From contig CAVVAR010000003.1 of NCBI GenBank assembly GCA_963746315.1, forward strand, positions 682,001 through 746,000: DNA of 64,000 nt, in the 5' to 3' direction. This DNA is from Ga0077555 sp963746315 (GTDB taxonomy: Bacteria > Pseudomonadota > Alphaproteobacteria > Rhizobiales > Hyphomicrobiaceae). The translations under genes were made by a program, and so were the position numbers. How positions within the stretch are numbered: position 1 is the stretch's first letter; each line of letters opens with the position of its first letter. This document shows, piece by piece, positions 1 to 7,420 of the stretch. Under the pieces are notes generated by a model, which saw nothing but the letters and a program-made list of their open reading frames with translations, had not been told where the DNA came from and ran no database searches.

Positions 1-1285
1 TCAGTCCGATCGACGGAAACGGCGTGCCGGCCGGCATCAGGCTGCCCGTCACGGCGGCGTTCTTCTGCCGGAACGCGACCGCATCCATCCCGAGCTTGAT
101 CGCAAGCTCGTCCATTGCCTGCTCGACGGCGAAGGCCGCTTGGATGCCACCGGGTCCGCGATAAGCCTCGGTTCGCGGCTTCGAGGTGACGACGTCCATA
201 CCCTCCAGCCGTAGCGTCTCGGTCTGGTAGCACGCCGTCGAAGCCTGCATCAGGAGCGTGGTCGGGGTGCCTGGAATGCCGCCGGTGTCGAGCAAATATC
301 GGCCCACGATCGCCTTGAGCCGGCCGTTGGCCTCCGCCCCGACAGTCAACTCGACTTGCGCGGCCGCTGGTGGTCCCGAGCCACCGGCCAGCACCTCGGT
401 CCGGCTCATGACCATCTTCAGCGGCCGCCCCGAAATCTGGGCCAGCCGTGCCGCCACCGGCTCTAGGTGCACTGTGATCTTGCCGCCGAACCCTCCACCG
501 AGCTCGAGCGGAACGATCTTCAGCTTGGATTGCGGCAACCCGAGAATTCCGGCTGTCTGGATCTCCGTCTGATGGGCGCCCTGCGTCGACGCCCAGACGG
601 TCACATTGCCTTGCGGGTCCGCCTCGGCCACGCAAGCGTGCGGCTCGATGTAGCCCTGGTGACCCGTATCGACCTTCACGGCAATCGAGGCGGTGGCCGC
701 AGACTGGGTGAGTGCGAGCTCGGGGTCGCCACGCTCCAGAACGGTCCGGCTGCCGATGTTGGGCGGGATGGCGGCACCGGCTTCGAAGCCCTTGGTCGTA
801 TGCTGCGGGTGCAGAACGGGTGCGCCCTTGGCCATCGCGGCGTCGATGGATGCCACGGCGGGACGCACGTCGTAGGTGACCTCGATCAGGCTCAGCGCTT
901 CGGCAGCGATATGCTCGTCGACGGCTGCCACGGCAGCCACCGGTTGCCCGACCCACAGCACCTTGCCACGCGCCATCGCGATCACCGCGGACACCCACAG
1001 GTCGGCGCCCGTCTCGCCGAATGGAATGATCGTATTTGGAACGATGTCGGGGAAGTCGGCGCCGGTGACCACGGCCTTGACGCCCTTGAGCGCCAGCGCT
1101 TTTGACGCGTCGACACTCTTTATGACGGCGTGAGCGTGGGGGCTCCGCTTGATCGCGCCCACCAGCATGCCGGGGCGCATCAGGTCGGCAGGATAAATCG
1201 CCCGCCCGGTGACCCTCTCCCCGGCATCGACGCGGGGCACGCGTTGGCCGACGACACGCAGCGGAATGACGGCTTCATCGCTCAT
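1..1285 (-). CDS. Molybdopterin-binding large subunit of a xanthine dehydrogenase/CoxL-family hydroxylase (partial)
   Basis: This is the catalytic subunit of a three-part molybdenum hydroxylase. The first 428 residues are visible, starting MSDEAVIPLRVVG, and the C-terminus lies beyond position 1. Family signs are the segment LGGGFGGKITVHLEP, which binds the cofactor, and the active-site loop EAYRGPGGIQAAF near residue 373. That loop is not the AYxCSFR signature of form I CO dehydrogenase, so CO oxidation is unlikely; oxidation of an aldehyde, purine or other heterocycle is more plausible. The start ATG overlaps the stop of the [2Fe-2S] subunit gene by 4 bp (ATGA), so the two are probably translationally coupled in the order M-S-L. 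The substrate cannot be read from the sequence. Confidence 0.93.
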   Translation of the reverse strand, partial: MSDEAVIPLRVVGQRVPRVDAGERVTGRAIYPADLMRPGMLVGAIKRSPHAHAVIKSVDASKALALKGVKAVVTGADFPDIVPNTIIPFGETGADLWVSAVIAMARGKVLWVGQPVAAVAAVDEHIAAEALSLIEVTYDVRPAVASIDAAMAKGAPVLHPQHTTKGFEAGAAIPPNIGSRTVLERGDPELALTQSAATASIAVKVDTGHQGYIEPHACVAEADPQGNVTVWASTQGAHQTEIQTAGILGLPQSKLKIVPLELGGGFGGKITVHLEPVAARLAQISGRPLKMVMSRTEVLAGGSGPPAAAQVELTVGAEANGRLKAIVGRYLLDTGGIPGTPTTLLMQASTACYQTETLRLEGMDVVTSKPRTEAYRGPGGIQAAFAVEQAMDELAIKLGMDAVAFRQKNAAVTGSLMPAGTPFPSIGL

Positions 1286-1764
1286 CGCTTTGCTCCCGCC
1301 TGCATCTCGACCGCCGCTGCGGCGATGGCCGTGACGATCTTGTCGTATCCGGTGCAGCGGCAGATGTTGCCGGCAATGGCATGGCGGATCTGCTCGGATG
1401 TAGGCGATGGGGTCTCCGCAAGCAGTGCCACCGCTGAAAGCACGACGCCCGGTGTGCAGAAGCCGCACTGGGTTCCGCCATGCCCCGTGAGGGCTGCCTG
1501 CACCGGATGCAGGTCATTGCCGTCGGCCACCCCTTCGATGGTCGTGATCCGGGCTCCGTTGGCCTCACCCGCCAGCACGAGGCAGGCGCAGACCGGTGCT
1601 CCGTCCATGAGCACGGTGCACGAGCCGCAATTGCCGTTGCTGCAACCTTCCTTGGTGCCGGTAAGCCCTAGTCGGTCGCGCAGCAGGTGAAGGAGCGTGT
1701 CGCGTGGGTCGGCCAGAGCATCACGCGGCTCGCCGTTGACCTCGCATTGGATGACCGTTTTCAT
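1282..1764 (-). CDS. [2Fe-2S]-binding small subunit of a molybdenum hydroxylase (CoxS type)
   Basis: This 160-residue electron-transfer subunit carries two iron-sulfur clusters. The N-terminal plant-ferredoxin-like cluster motif is CSNGNCGSC at residues 41-49 with a further Cys near 59-61. The second half has the family pattern CGFCTPG followed by CRCTGY. Length and motif order match CoxS/XdhC-type small subunits. It overlaps the neighbouring coxM-like and coxL-like genes by 4 bp at each end, which supports one transcript and a stable M-S-L complex passing electrons from the molybdenum site to FAD. Confidence 0.95.
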   Translation of the reverse strand: MKTVIQCEVNGEPRDALADPRDTLLHLLRDRLGLTGTKEGCSNGNCGSCTVLMDGAPVCACLVLAGEANGARITTIEGVADGNDLHPVQAALTGHGGTQCGFCTPGVVLSAVALLAETPSPTSEQIRHAIAGNICRCTGYDKIVTAIAAAAVEMQAGAKR

Positions 1765-2639
1765 GGGGTCGAGCCTCCAACAGACGCCTCTGCAACGCAG
1801 GTCTCGAGCGCCCTTCGCGTCAGCACTGCCACCAACTCACGGCGATAGTCGGCAGACGCGCGCGTATCCGAGATCGGTCGTGCCTCGCCCCCCGCGATCT
1901 GGGCCGCTTCCGCAAGCAATGCTGCCGAAGGACGCTCGCCGATCAGCCGGGCTTCCGCCTGGCCCGCCCTGAGCGGAACAGGTGCCACCGAGGCGAGCGT
2001 GATGCGCGCGCTCTCGATTTCGCCACCAGCGCCGAGCGTCACCGCCACGCCTGAGCCTGCGATGGCGATGTCCATCTCCCGGCGTGGCGTGAAGCGCAGA
2101 TACCGCGCCGCAGACCGGGTCGGGCGCGGTGGCAGCAAGAGAGCAACCAGCAACTCGCCCGGCGCCAGGGCCGTTTTTCCGGGTCCGAGCAGCAGACTTT
2201 CAAGGGGCACTGTCCGTGGCCCGCCGGCCCCCGCGACCTGAGCCTGAGCCGCGAGCGAGATCATGAGCGGCACCGCGTCCGCCGACGGTGCGCCATTGCA
2301 CAGATTACCACCCAGCGTTGCCCGCGATTGGATCTGCAGGCTCCCGATCAGCCGCGCCGCCTCGATCAGGCCTGGATGCTCGTGTGCCACGCCTACATCG
2401 GCCGCCAGTTTGCGCACGCTTACGGCGGCGCCGATCCGCCAGCCGCCGTCGGTCCAGCGGTCGATGGTGCTTAGTCGCGCTATGTGTTTGAGATCCACTA
2501 CGAGGCGAGCCTCGCGTCGTCCCTCCTTCAGCTGGGGAATGAGGTCCGTTCCCCCGGCGAGGGGGCGGGACTGTGCGCCCGCCAGCATCTCGAGCGCCGC
2601 CTCGACGGTCTCGGGTCTCTCGTAGGTGAAGGCTTGCAT
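1761..2639 (-). CDS. FAD-binding medium subunit of a molybdenum hydroxylase (CoxM type)
   Basis: This is the flavin subunit (292 residues from MQAFTYERPETVEAALEML). The family FAD-binding motifs AGGTDLIPQLKEGR and TLGGNLCNGAPSAD are present. The frame is open for another 42 codons upstream, but that stretch has no family similarity, and MQAFTYERP matches the usual N-terminus, so the start at 2639 was chosen. It is the first gene of the coxM-coxS-coxL operon. The 106 bp gap to the divergent HAD hydrolase gene probably holds its promoter. Confidence 0.93.
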   Translation of the reverse strand: MQAFTYERPETVEAALEMLAGAQSRPLAGGTDLIPQLKEGRREARLVVDLKHIARLSTIDRWTDGGWRIGAAVSVRKLAADVGVAHEHPGLIEAARLIGSLQIQSRATLGGNLCNGAPSADAVPLMISLAAQAQVAGAGGPRTVPLESLLLGPGKTALAPGELLVALLLPPRPTRSAARYLRFTPRREMDIAIAGSGVAVTLGAGGEIESARITLASVAPVPLRAGQAEARLIGERPSAALLAEAAQIAGGEARPISDTRASADYRRELVAVLTRRALETCVAEASVGGSTP

Positions 2640-2745
2640 GCTATGAACGGGCGCCTCCGGCTGGGTGAGGTGGCGATATTGGTCGCTGCAGCCATCGGGG
2701 GCAAGGCGGATAAGCGCGTCCAGATGCGCAATAGGAGAGTCACGC

Positions 2746-3615
2746 ATGCCCCGAGCCCCCGCCATCGTCGAGAGCTGCGCGTCGCTCCTTGACGCCTATG
2801 ACGTGCTGCTGTGCGACGTCTGGGGCGTCATCCACGACGGCCAGAAGGCTTTTCCCGAGGCGAACGAGGCCCTGTCAGCGTTTCGCGCCCGCGGCGGCAC
2901 GGTCGTCCTCGTCTCGAATGCGCCGACGCCCTCGTCGAATGTCGCCCGCGTCCTCGATGACAAAGGCGTCGTCCGCGATGCCTGGGACACGATCGTCTCC
3001 TCGGGGGATCTCGCCCTGTCCCATGTTCGCACCGAAGGCTGGCAGCGCCTCCACCATATCGGCCCGGCGCGACGCGACCGCGCCTTCTTCGAGGCTCTCC
3101 CCGGCGCCACGGTGGAGATCGCTGAGGCGGAGGCCCTGGCCTGCACAGGGCTCGTCGACGACCGCCGAGAGACCGCGGAGCACTATCGCACCCTGCTCGA
3201 GGCGGCTCGCGAGCGGTCGCTCCCCTTGGTCTGCGCCAATCCGGATCTCGTTGTGCACGTCGGATCCGACCTGCTGCCCTGCGCGGGCGCCATTGGTGCG
3301 CTCTACGAGGCGATGGGCGGCGACGTCTTCTGGGCCGGCAAGCCATTCCCGATCGCCTACGACACCGCCTTGGCCGAGGCCGCTCGATTGCGCGATCAGA
3401 GCATCGACCGCACCCGGGTGCTCGCCGTCGGCAACTCGATCCGGACCGATCTCGCAGCGGCCGTCGGCGCGGGCGTCGACGCGCTGTTCATTGTCGCGGG
3501 AATCCACCGTGACGACTGCTTGCAGGACGGCTGCATCGATCCTGTTCGCCTGTCGGCACTGTTTCCCGGCGATGGTCCGCCGGCAAAGGCCGCAGCGACC
3601 GGCCTTCGATTGTAA
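2746..3615 (+). CDS. HAD-superfamily class IIA hydrolase (TIGR01459-like)
   Basis: A 289-residue NagD-like phosphatase of the HAD superfamily. Visible motifs are the nucleophile loop LLCDVWGVIHDG (Asp24), where the usual second Asp of DxD is replaced by Trp as in this subfamily, then VLVSNAPTPS (motif II), AGKPFPIAYD (cap/motif III Lys) and VLAVGNSIRTDLAAA (motif IV). The ATG at 2746 was chosen because AGGAGA lies 8 bp upstream; the frame extends further upstream but into the promoter region of the divergent coxM-like gene. The physiological substrate is unknown; family members act on small phosphorylated sugars or nucleotides. Confidence 0.88.
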   Translation: MPRAPAIVESCASLLDAYDVLLCDVWGVIHDGQKAFPEANEALSAFRARGGTVVLVSNAPTPSSNVARVLDDKGVVRDAWDTIVSSGDLALSHVRTEGWQRLHHIGPARRDRAFFEALPGATVEIAEAEALACTGLVDDRRETAEHYRTLLEAARERSLPLVCANPDLVVHVGSDLLPCAGAIGALYEAMGGDVFWAGKPFPIAYDTALAEAARLRDQSIDRTRVLAVGNSIRTDLAAAVGAGVDALFIVAGIHRDDCLQDGCIDPVRLSALFPGDGPPAKAAATGLRL

Positions 3616-3654
3616 GGCAGCTCGGCGCGAACAGAGACGAGCGCCGCCTGGGGC

Positions 3655-4074
3655 TCACCAGTCCCCGACCTTGCCTCGCCCCTTCTTGACGACGCTACGC
3701 CGCGTCTTGCCCTCGATCCGCCGCTCCTTCGAGGCCTTGGTCGGCCGTGTCTTGATGCGGGGCTTCGGCTCTATCGCGGCTTCCTCGATCAGGTCGGCCA
3801 AGCGCTGGCGCGCATCGGCCCGGTTCTGCTCCTGGGTCCGGAAGCGGTCGGCTCGTATCACGAGCACCCCGTCCTTGGTCAGGCGCCGCCCGGCGAGGCG
3901 CACCAGGCGAGCCCGAATGGACGGCGGCAGGCTCGGCGAATGGCGCACGTCGAAACGCAGCTCAACTGCCGTCGAGACCTTGTTGACGTTCTGCCCGCCC
4001 GGACCCGAGGCGCGAACGAAGCTCTCCTGAAGCTCCTCGTCGGGTATTGTCGGCGGCTCGGCGGGGGGCGGCAT
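3655..4074 (-). CDS. arfB: Alternative ribosome-rescue factor / peptidyl-tRNA hydrolase ArfB (YaeJ)
   Basis: A 139-residue class I release-factor-like hydrolase that frees peptidyl-tRNA from stalled ribosomes. It contains the catalytic GGQ motif (SGPGGQNVNK, residues 23-32) and the typical Arg/Lys-rich C-terminal tail (KTRPTKASKERRIEGKTRR) that enters the empty mRNA channel. There is no codon-recognition domain, which separates it from prfA/prfB. The chosen start, MPPPAEPPTIPDEELQ, gives the normal family length; longer in-frame starts run into fabI. It lies 8 bp behind fabI and is probably cotranscribed with it. Confidence 0.93.
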   Translation of the reverse strand: MPPPAEPPTIPDEELQESFVRASGPGGQNVNKVSTAVELRFDVRHSPSLPPSIRARLVRLAGRRLTKDGVLVIRADRFRTQEQNRADARQRLADLIEEAAIEPKPRIKTRPTKASKERRIEGKTRRSVVKKGRGKVGDW

Positions 4075-4082
4075 GGGCTGCG

Positions 4083-4928
4083 TCAGTCGCCTTTGGCGAC
4101 GGTGATGTCCGGAGCGTCCTCGTTCTTCATGCCCTGGACGTGGTAGCCGGCATCCACGTGATGCACCTCGCCGGTCACCGCACGGCCGAGGTCGGAAAGC
4201 AGGTAGAGCGCCGACCCGCCGACCTCCTCGATGGTCACCGTCCGCCGCAACGCGGAATTGTACTCGTTCCATCTGAGGATGTAGCGGAAGTCCGCGATGC
4301 CCGAGGCCGCCAGCGTCTTGATCGGGCCAGCCGAGATGGCGTTGACGCGAATGTTCTTTTTGCCGAGGTCGGCAGCAAGATAGCGCACGCTCGCCTCCAG
4401 GGCGGCTTTCGCGACGCCCATCACATTATAGTGCGGCATCACTTTCTCGGCGCCGTAATAGGTCAGCGTCACCATCGATCCGCCAGCCGTCATCAGTTTC
4501 TCCGCTCTCTGAGCGAGCGCGGTAAACGAGTAGCAGGAGATCAGCATCGTCTGCGTGAAGTTCTTCTCGGACGTATCGACATAGCGGCCGTCGAGCTCGG
4601 CCTTGTCCGAGAAGGCGATGGCATGGACCAGGAAGTCGAGACGGCCCCATTCCTTCTCCAGGGCCGCGAAAACGGCATCCATCGAGGCAGCGTCGGTCAC
4701 GTCGCAAGGCAGCACGATCCGCGATCCGAGCTCGGCGGCCAGCGGCTCTACCCGCTTCTTGAGCGCGTCGCCCTGATAGGTGAAGGCGAGCTCCGCCCCT
4801 TGAGCGGCGCAGGCCTGAGAGATACCCCACGCGATGGAGCGGTTGTTGGCCACGCCCATGACCAGTCCGCGCTTGCCGCGCATCAGGTCGCCTCTGGCGA
4901 TGCCCGTGCTTTCGCTTGGCCCTGTCAT
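4083..4928 (-). CDS. fabI: Enoyl-[acyl-carrier-protein] reductase (NADH)
   Basis: FabI catalyses the last reductive step of each fatty-acid elongation cycle. The protein (281 residues) shows the nucleotide-binding segment GKRGLVMGVANNRSIAWGIS, the catalytic Tyr-x6-Lys in HYNVMGVAKAALE, and the C-terminal VTGEVHHVDAGYHVQGM typical of FabI. About 15 residues precede the conserved GKRGLVMG, slightly longer than in E. coli, so an internal start (MRGKRG, residue 16) is possible. It is the first gene of a likely fabI-arfB pair. Confidence 0.95.
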   Translation of the reverse strand: MTGPSESTGIARGDLMRGKRGLVMGVANNRSIAWGISQACAAQGAELAFTYQGDALKKRVEPLAAELGSRIVLPCDVTDAASMDAVFAALEKEWGRLDFLVHAIAFSDKAELDGRYVDTSEKNFTQTMLISCYSFTALAQRAEKLMTAGGSMVTLTYYGAEKVMPHYNVMGVAKAALEASVRYLAADLGKKNIRVNAISAGPIKTLAASGIADFRYILRWNEYNSALRRTVTIEEVGGSALYLLSDLGRAVTGEVHHVDAGYHVQGMKNEDAPDITVAKGD

Positions 4929-5372
4929 CTCCGGCCGTCCCTCGGTGATGTTTCAATTGCTTGCCGCGACTTTACACATTCGGCGCGGTCGGTCCAGACG
5001 ACACCGCGGGCTGGCCTCCACGGCTATCGCCCGACACGTCGCGCCCGCCACGAGATTGGCCCCCTTTGGGAGCTGCCGCCGATGGACCGGCCGTCGTTGC
5101 TTGCGGGCGGCTGACCGGCTCGCTGGAGCGTGACGCACGACCCGGCTGCAAGATTTGTCGGACGGTTTGCCCGCTTGCGTTGCCGTGCGCTTGTGGTGGC
5201 GCGCGGAAGGAAATGCAGAAAGCAAAATTTTGAGGTTTTGACGCAACAGTCGCTCTTGATTTCACCGGGATCGCAAGGCAGAATTCTTTTTATCAGTCAA
5301 CATTTGTCTGGAACGCGCGCATATTTTTTGAGTCCGAGCTGATTCGGGCTTCAACGCTCTGGAAGATGGAGA
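4929..5372 (+). other. Intergenic region between fabI and the first lysine/alanine-rich gene
   Basis: 444 bp without a convincing gene. It must hold the promoter of fabI (leftward) and of the small basic protein gene (rightward). The right half is AT-richer than its surroundings (about 5215-5340). A weak candidate -35/-10 pair is TTGATT near 5254 with CAGAAT downstream, but it is far from consensus and is not claimed as a promoter. Confidence 0.5.
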
Positions 5373-5378
5373 ATGAGG

Positions 5379-5471
5379 ATGGCTAAGGCTGCAGCGAAGA
5401 AGGCTCCTGCGAAGAAGGCAGCGCCGGCGAAGAAGGCCCCTGCCAAGAAGGCAGCAGCGAAGAAGAAGTAA
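5379..5471 (+). CDS. Very small lysine/alanine/proline-rich basic peptide (histone H1-tail-like)
   Basis: A 30-residue peptide starting MAKAAAKKAPAKKAAP and ending AAAKKK, built from repeats of the type (A/P)AKK. It resembles the C-terminal tails of bacterial histone H1-like DNA-binding proteins, but is only a tail. Codon choice (AAG, GCN) gives a strong non-random pattern, and it has its own intrinsic terminator about 100 bp downstream, both supporting a real gene. An in-frame ATG two codons earlier at 5373 is an alternative start; GGAAGATGGAG just upstream could serve either. It lies upstream of a longer paralogue at 6016. The function is inferred to be nucleic-acid binding or charge compaction. 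Confidence 0.7.
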   Translation: MAKAAAKKAPAKKAAPAKKAPAKKAAAKKK

Positions 5472-5568
5472 GGCCAGAGCGGCCCGTGTAGGAAAGTGCG
5501 CCCCCGGTCGGGCACCGGGGTCGCTCCTTCCAGACGAACAGCTCGACATGCGCTTCCACGGCGCATCG

Positions 5569-5607
5569 AGACCGGAGGCCGCGCAAGCGCTCCGGTCTTC
5601 TTTTTTT
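5569..5607 (+). terminator. Rho-independent terminator after the small basic peptide gene
   Basis: A perfect 9-bp stem AGACCGGAG / CTCCGGTCT (5569-5577 and 5590-5598) closes a 12-nt loop and runs straight into a T-rich tract (TTCTTTTTTT). This is the canonical intrinsic terminator layout on the plus strand and probably ends the transcript of the gene at 5379-5471. Confidence 0.85.
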
Positions 5608-6015
5608 CTGAATGACTCGCGTCATCCCTGCTGCGACTTCAGTCGCAACCGCGCACTGGGATTCGCCACGTCTCTCGGCGACCCGTTTCGGACAACACGG
5701 CTCACTCCATTGCGACAGCGGCTGTTCGCCCAAGCCATCGATTCGCGATTCGCCGGCTGGCTCGTGCTGGAAGCGTCGCCGAATCGAGCGTTGCGCTCCA
5801 TTTTTCGCCGCTCGAGGTCGTCCGAAGGAGGAGTTTCAGTGGGTTGCTCGTTTTTTTTCGCTCAAAGAGTTGAATAAAACAACTTAGGCACATGAAGTGG
5901 AACGATTGTTTACTCCTCGTTAACCTTGTAGGCGCAGCTTGGTATCAGCAAGGGACGCTGATTCGTCCGGGCAGACAGATCAGCCTTGCTTCTGGGAAAA
6001 CGAAGGAGAAAGACA
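5608..6015 (+). other. Intergenic region upstream of the histone H1-like gene
   Basis: 408 bp with no convincing gene. Reading frames here lack family features and a consistent codon bias. The stretch 5850-5945 is clearly AT-richer than the rest, with a run of eight T at 5851-5858 and TTGAATAAAACAACTTA just after. This is where a promoter for the 6016 gene would be expected, but no confident -35/-10 pair can be named. Confidence 0.5.
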
Positions 6016-6315
6016 ATGGCTGCTATCGCGAAGTCCTCCAAGACGAAGTCCACGAAGGCCCGCACCTCGACCCGCAAGACGGTCAAGGCCGCCGCCAGCA
6101 CGAAGCGCTCGGGCACTGCTCGCCGCGCCGCCAAGGCGACGAAGGTCGCCAAGGCTCCGAAGACCACGAAGGCTCGCGCCTCGACCGTCAAGGCGGCGAC
6201 CAAGAAGGCGGCGACCAAGAAGGCCGTGACCAAGAAGGCCGTGTCCAAGAAGGCCGCGCCGCGCAAGGCCGCCGTGAAGGCCCCCCGCGCTCGCAAGGCT
6301 GCGGCGAAGAAGTAA
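6016..6315 (+). CDS. Histone H1-like lysine/alanine-rich nucleoprotein
   Basis: A 99-residue, extremely basic protein beginning MAAIAKSSKTKSTKARTSTR. The C-terminal half consists of near-perfect repeats of the type (A/V)(T/S)KKA, for example ATKKAATKKAVTKKAV. Almost no acidic residues are present. This composition is that of bacterial H1-like (Hc1/AlgP-like) proteins that bind DNA through the flexible tail. The start at 6016 was chosen because AAGGAG lies 8 nt upstream; an ATG 10 codons earlier has no such site. It is a longer paralogue of the 30-residue gene at 5379. The repeats make the length prone to replication slippage. Confidence 0.85.
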   Translation: MAAIAKSSKTKSTKARTSTRKTVKAAASTKRSGTARRAAKATKVAKAPKTTKARASTVKAATKKAATKKAVTKKAVSKKAAPRKAAVKAPRARKAAAKK

Positions 6316-6511
6316 TTCTGCTCGAGTTGGCAGGGGACGGGCGCGCGAATGCACGCCTCCCCGGCCCGATTAACCGGCTGGCACACCGCGCTGATGCGGG
6401 TGCCGGCCGTAATCGTTTTTGGAGCGCGGTTTCTGCGTTGCGCGGCCAGGTTAGGAGCGTGCCGATCCGCCCGCCGTCACGCGGGTGCCGGCCGAGCTGA
6501 GGCGTAGCGCG

Positions 6512-7291
6512 TCAGACCCGCCGCTCGACCATCAATTTCTTCAGCTCCGCAATCGCCTTGGCCGGATTGAGGCCCTTTGGGCAGGCCTTCGCGCAGTTGA
6601 GAATCGTATGGCAGCGATAGAGGCGGAACGGATCCTCGAGATTGTCGAGCCGATCGCCCGTCGCCTCGTCGCGTGAATCGATGACCCAGCGATAGGCTTG
6701 AAGCAGAACGGCCGGTCCGAGGAAGCGGTCCTGGTTCCACCAGTAGCTGGGACATGCCGTCGAGCAGCAAGCGCACAGGATGCATTCGTAGAGGCCATCG
6801 AGCTTCTCGCGGTCCTCTCTCGCCTGCTTCCACTCGTTGGGCGGCGTTGGCGTCGTCGTCTGCAGCCACGGCTCGATCGAGCGGTGCTGCGCATAGAAGT
6901 TCGTCATATCCGGCACGAGGTCCTTGATGACCTCCATATGCGGCAGCGGATAGATTTTGACGGCGCCTTTGACGTCCTCGATCGCCTTGAGGCACGCCAG
7001 TGTGTTCGTGCCGTCGATGTTCATCGAGCACGAGCCGCAGATGCCCTCACGACAGGACCTCCGGAACGTCAGTGTCGGATCGACCTCGTTCTTGATCTTG
7101 ATAAGAGCGTCCAGCACCATCGGGCCGCATTGCGCCCGGTCGATATGATAGGTGTCGACGCGGGGGCCACCGTCGTCGTCGGGGCTCCACCGGTAGATCC
7201 GGAATTCCTTCCAGTCGCCCTTCCCCTCGGGTCGGTTCCAGGTCTTGCCATTGGCAATCGTCGAGTTTCGGGGCAGCGTCAGCTGGACCAT
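6512..7291 (-). CDS. sdhB: Succinate dehydrogenase iron-sulfur subunit
   Basis: SdhB links the flavoprotein SdhA to the membrane anchor in complex II of the TCA cycle and respiratory chain. The 259 residues show the [2Fe-2S] ligands C80-x4-C85-x2-C88 with C100 (SCREGICGSC), the [4Fe-4S] motif CILCACCSTACP (170-181) and the [3Fe-4S]/[4Fe-4S] C-terminal motif NCAKACPKGLNP. Length is normal. No sdhA, sdhC or sdhD lies upstream on this strand: the next gene is an unrelated lipoprotein 129 bp away. sdhB is therefore separated from its usual partners here. Confidence 0.97.
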   Translation of the reverse strand: MVQLTLPRNSTIANGKTWNRPEGKGDWKEFRIYRWSPDDDGGPRVDTYHIDRAQCGPMVLDALIKIKNEVDPTLTFRRSCREGICGSCSMNIDGTNTLACLKAIEDVKGAVKIYPLPHMEVIKDLVPDMTNFYAQHRSIEPWLQTTTPTPPNEWKQAREDREKLDGLYECILCACCSTACPSYWWNQDRFLGPAVLLQAYRWVIDSRDEATGDRLDNLEDPFRLYRCHTILNCAKACPKGLNPAKAIAELKKLMVERRV

Positions 7292-7420
7292 CGAGGCGGC
7301 TCTTTCCGTGAAGCTCAGGGTTGCGCCGGAATGTCTTGGATGGCGTGGCTTAAGTCAACGGTCGGCTGCAAGCACCAGATGACAATCGGTGCGATCTGTC
7401 GCAGGCGCACAGCGCCGGTG

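Noticed and set aside
2789..4030. A 413-codon open frame over the HAD hydrolase and arfB
   Set aside because: Ser/Arg/Pro-rich out-of-frame product overlapping two well-supported genes.
6180..6315. Regular DNA repeats considered as a CRISPR or satellite
   Set aside because: The period comes from repeated KKA codons within an open reading frame; it is coding sequence.
5892..6500. A 202-codon frame over the histone H1-like gene
   Set aside because: It is the shifted frame of the KKA codon repeats; the H1-like frame has a proper SD and start.
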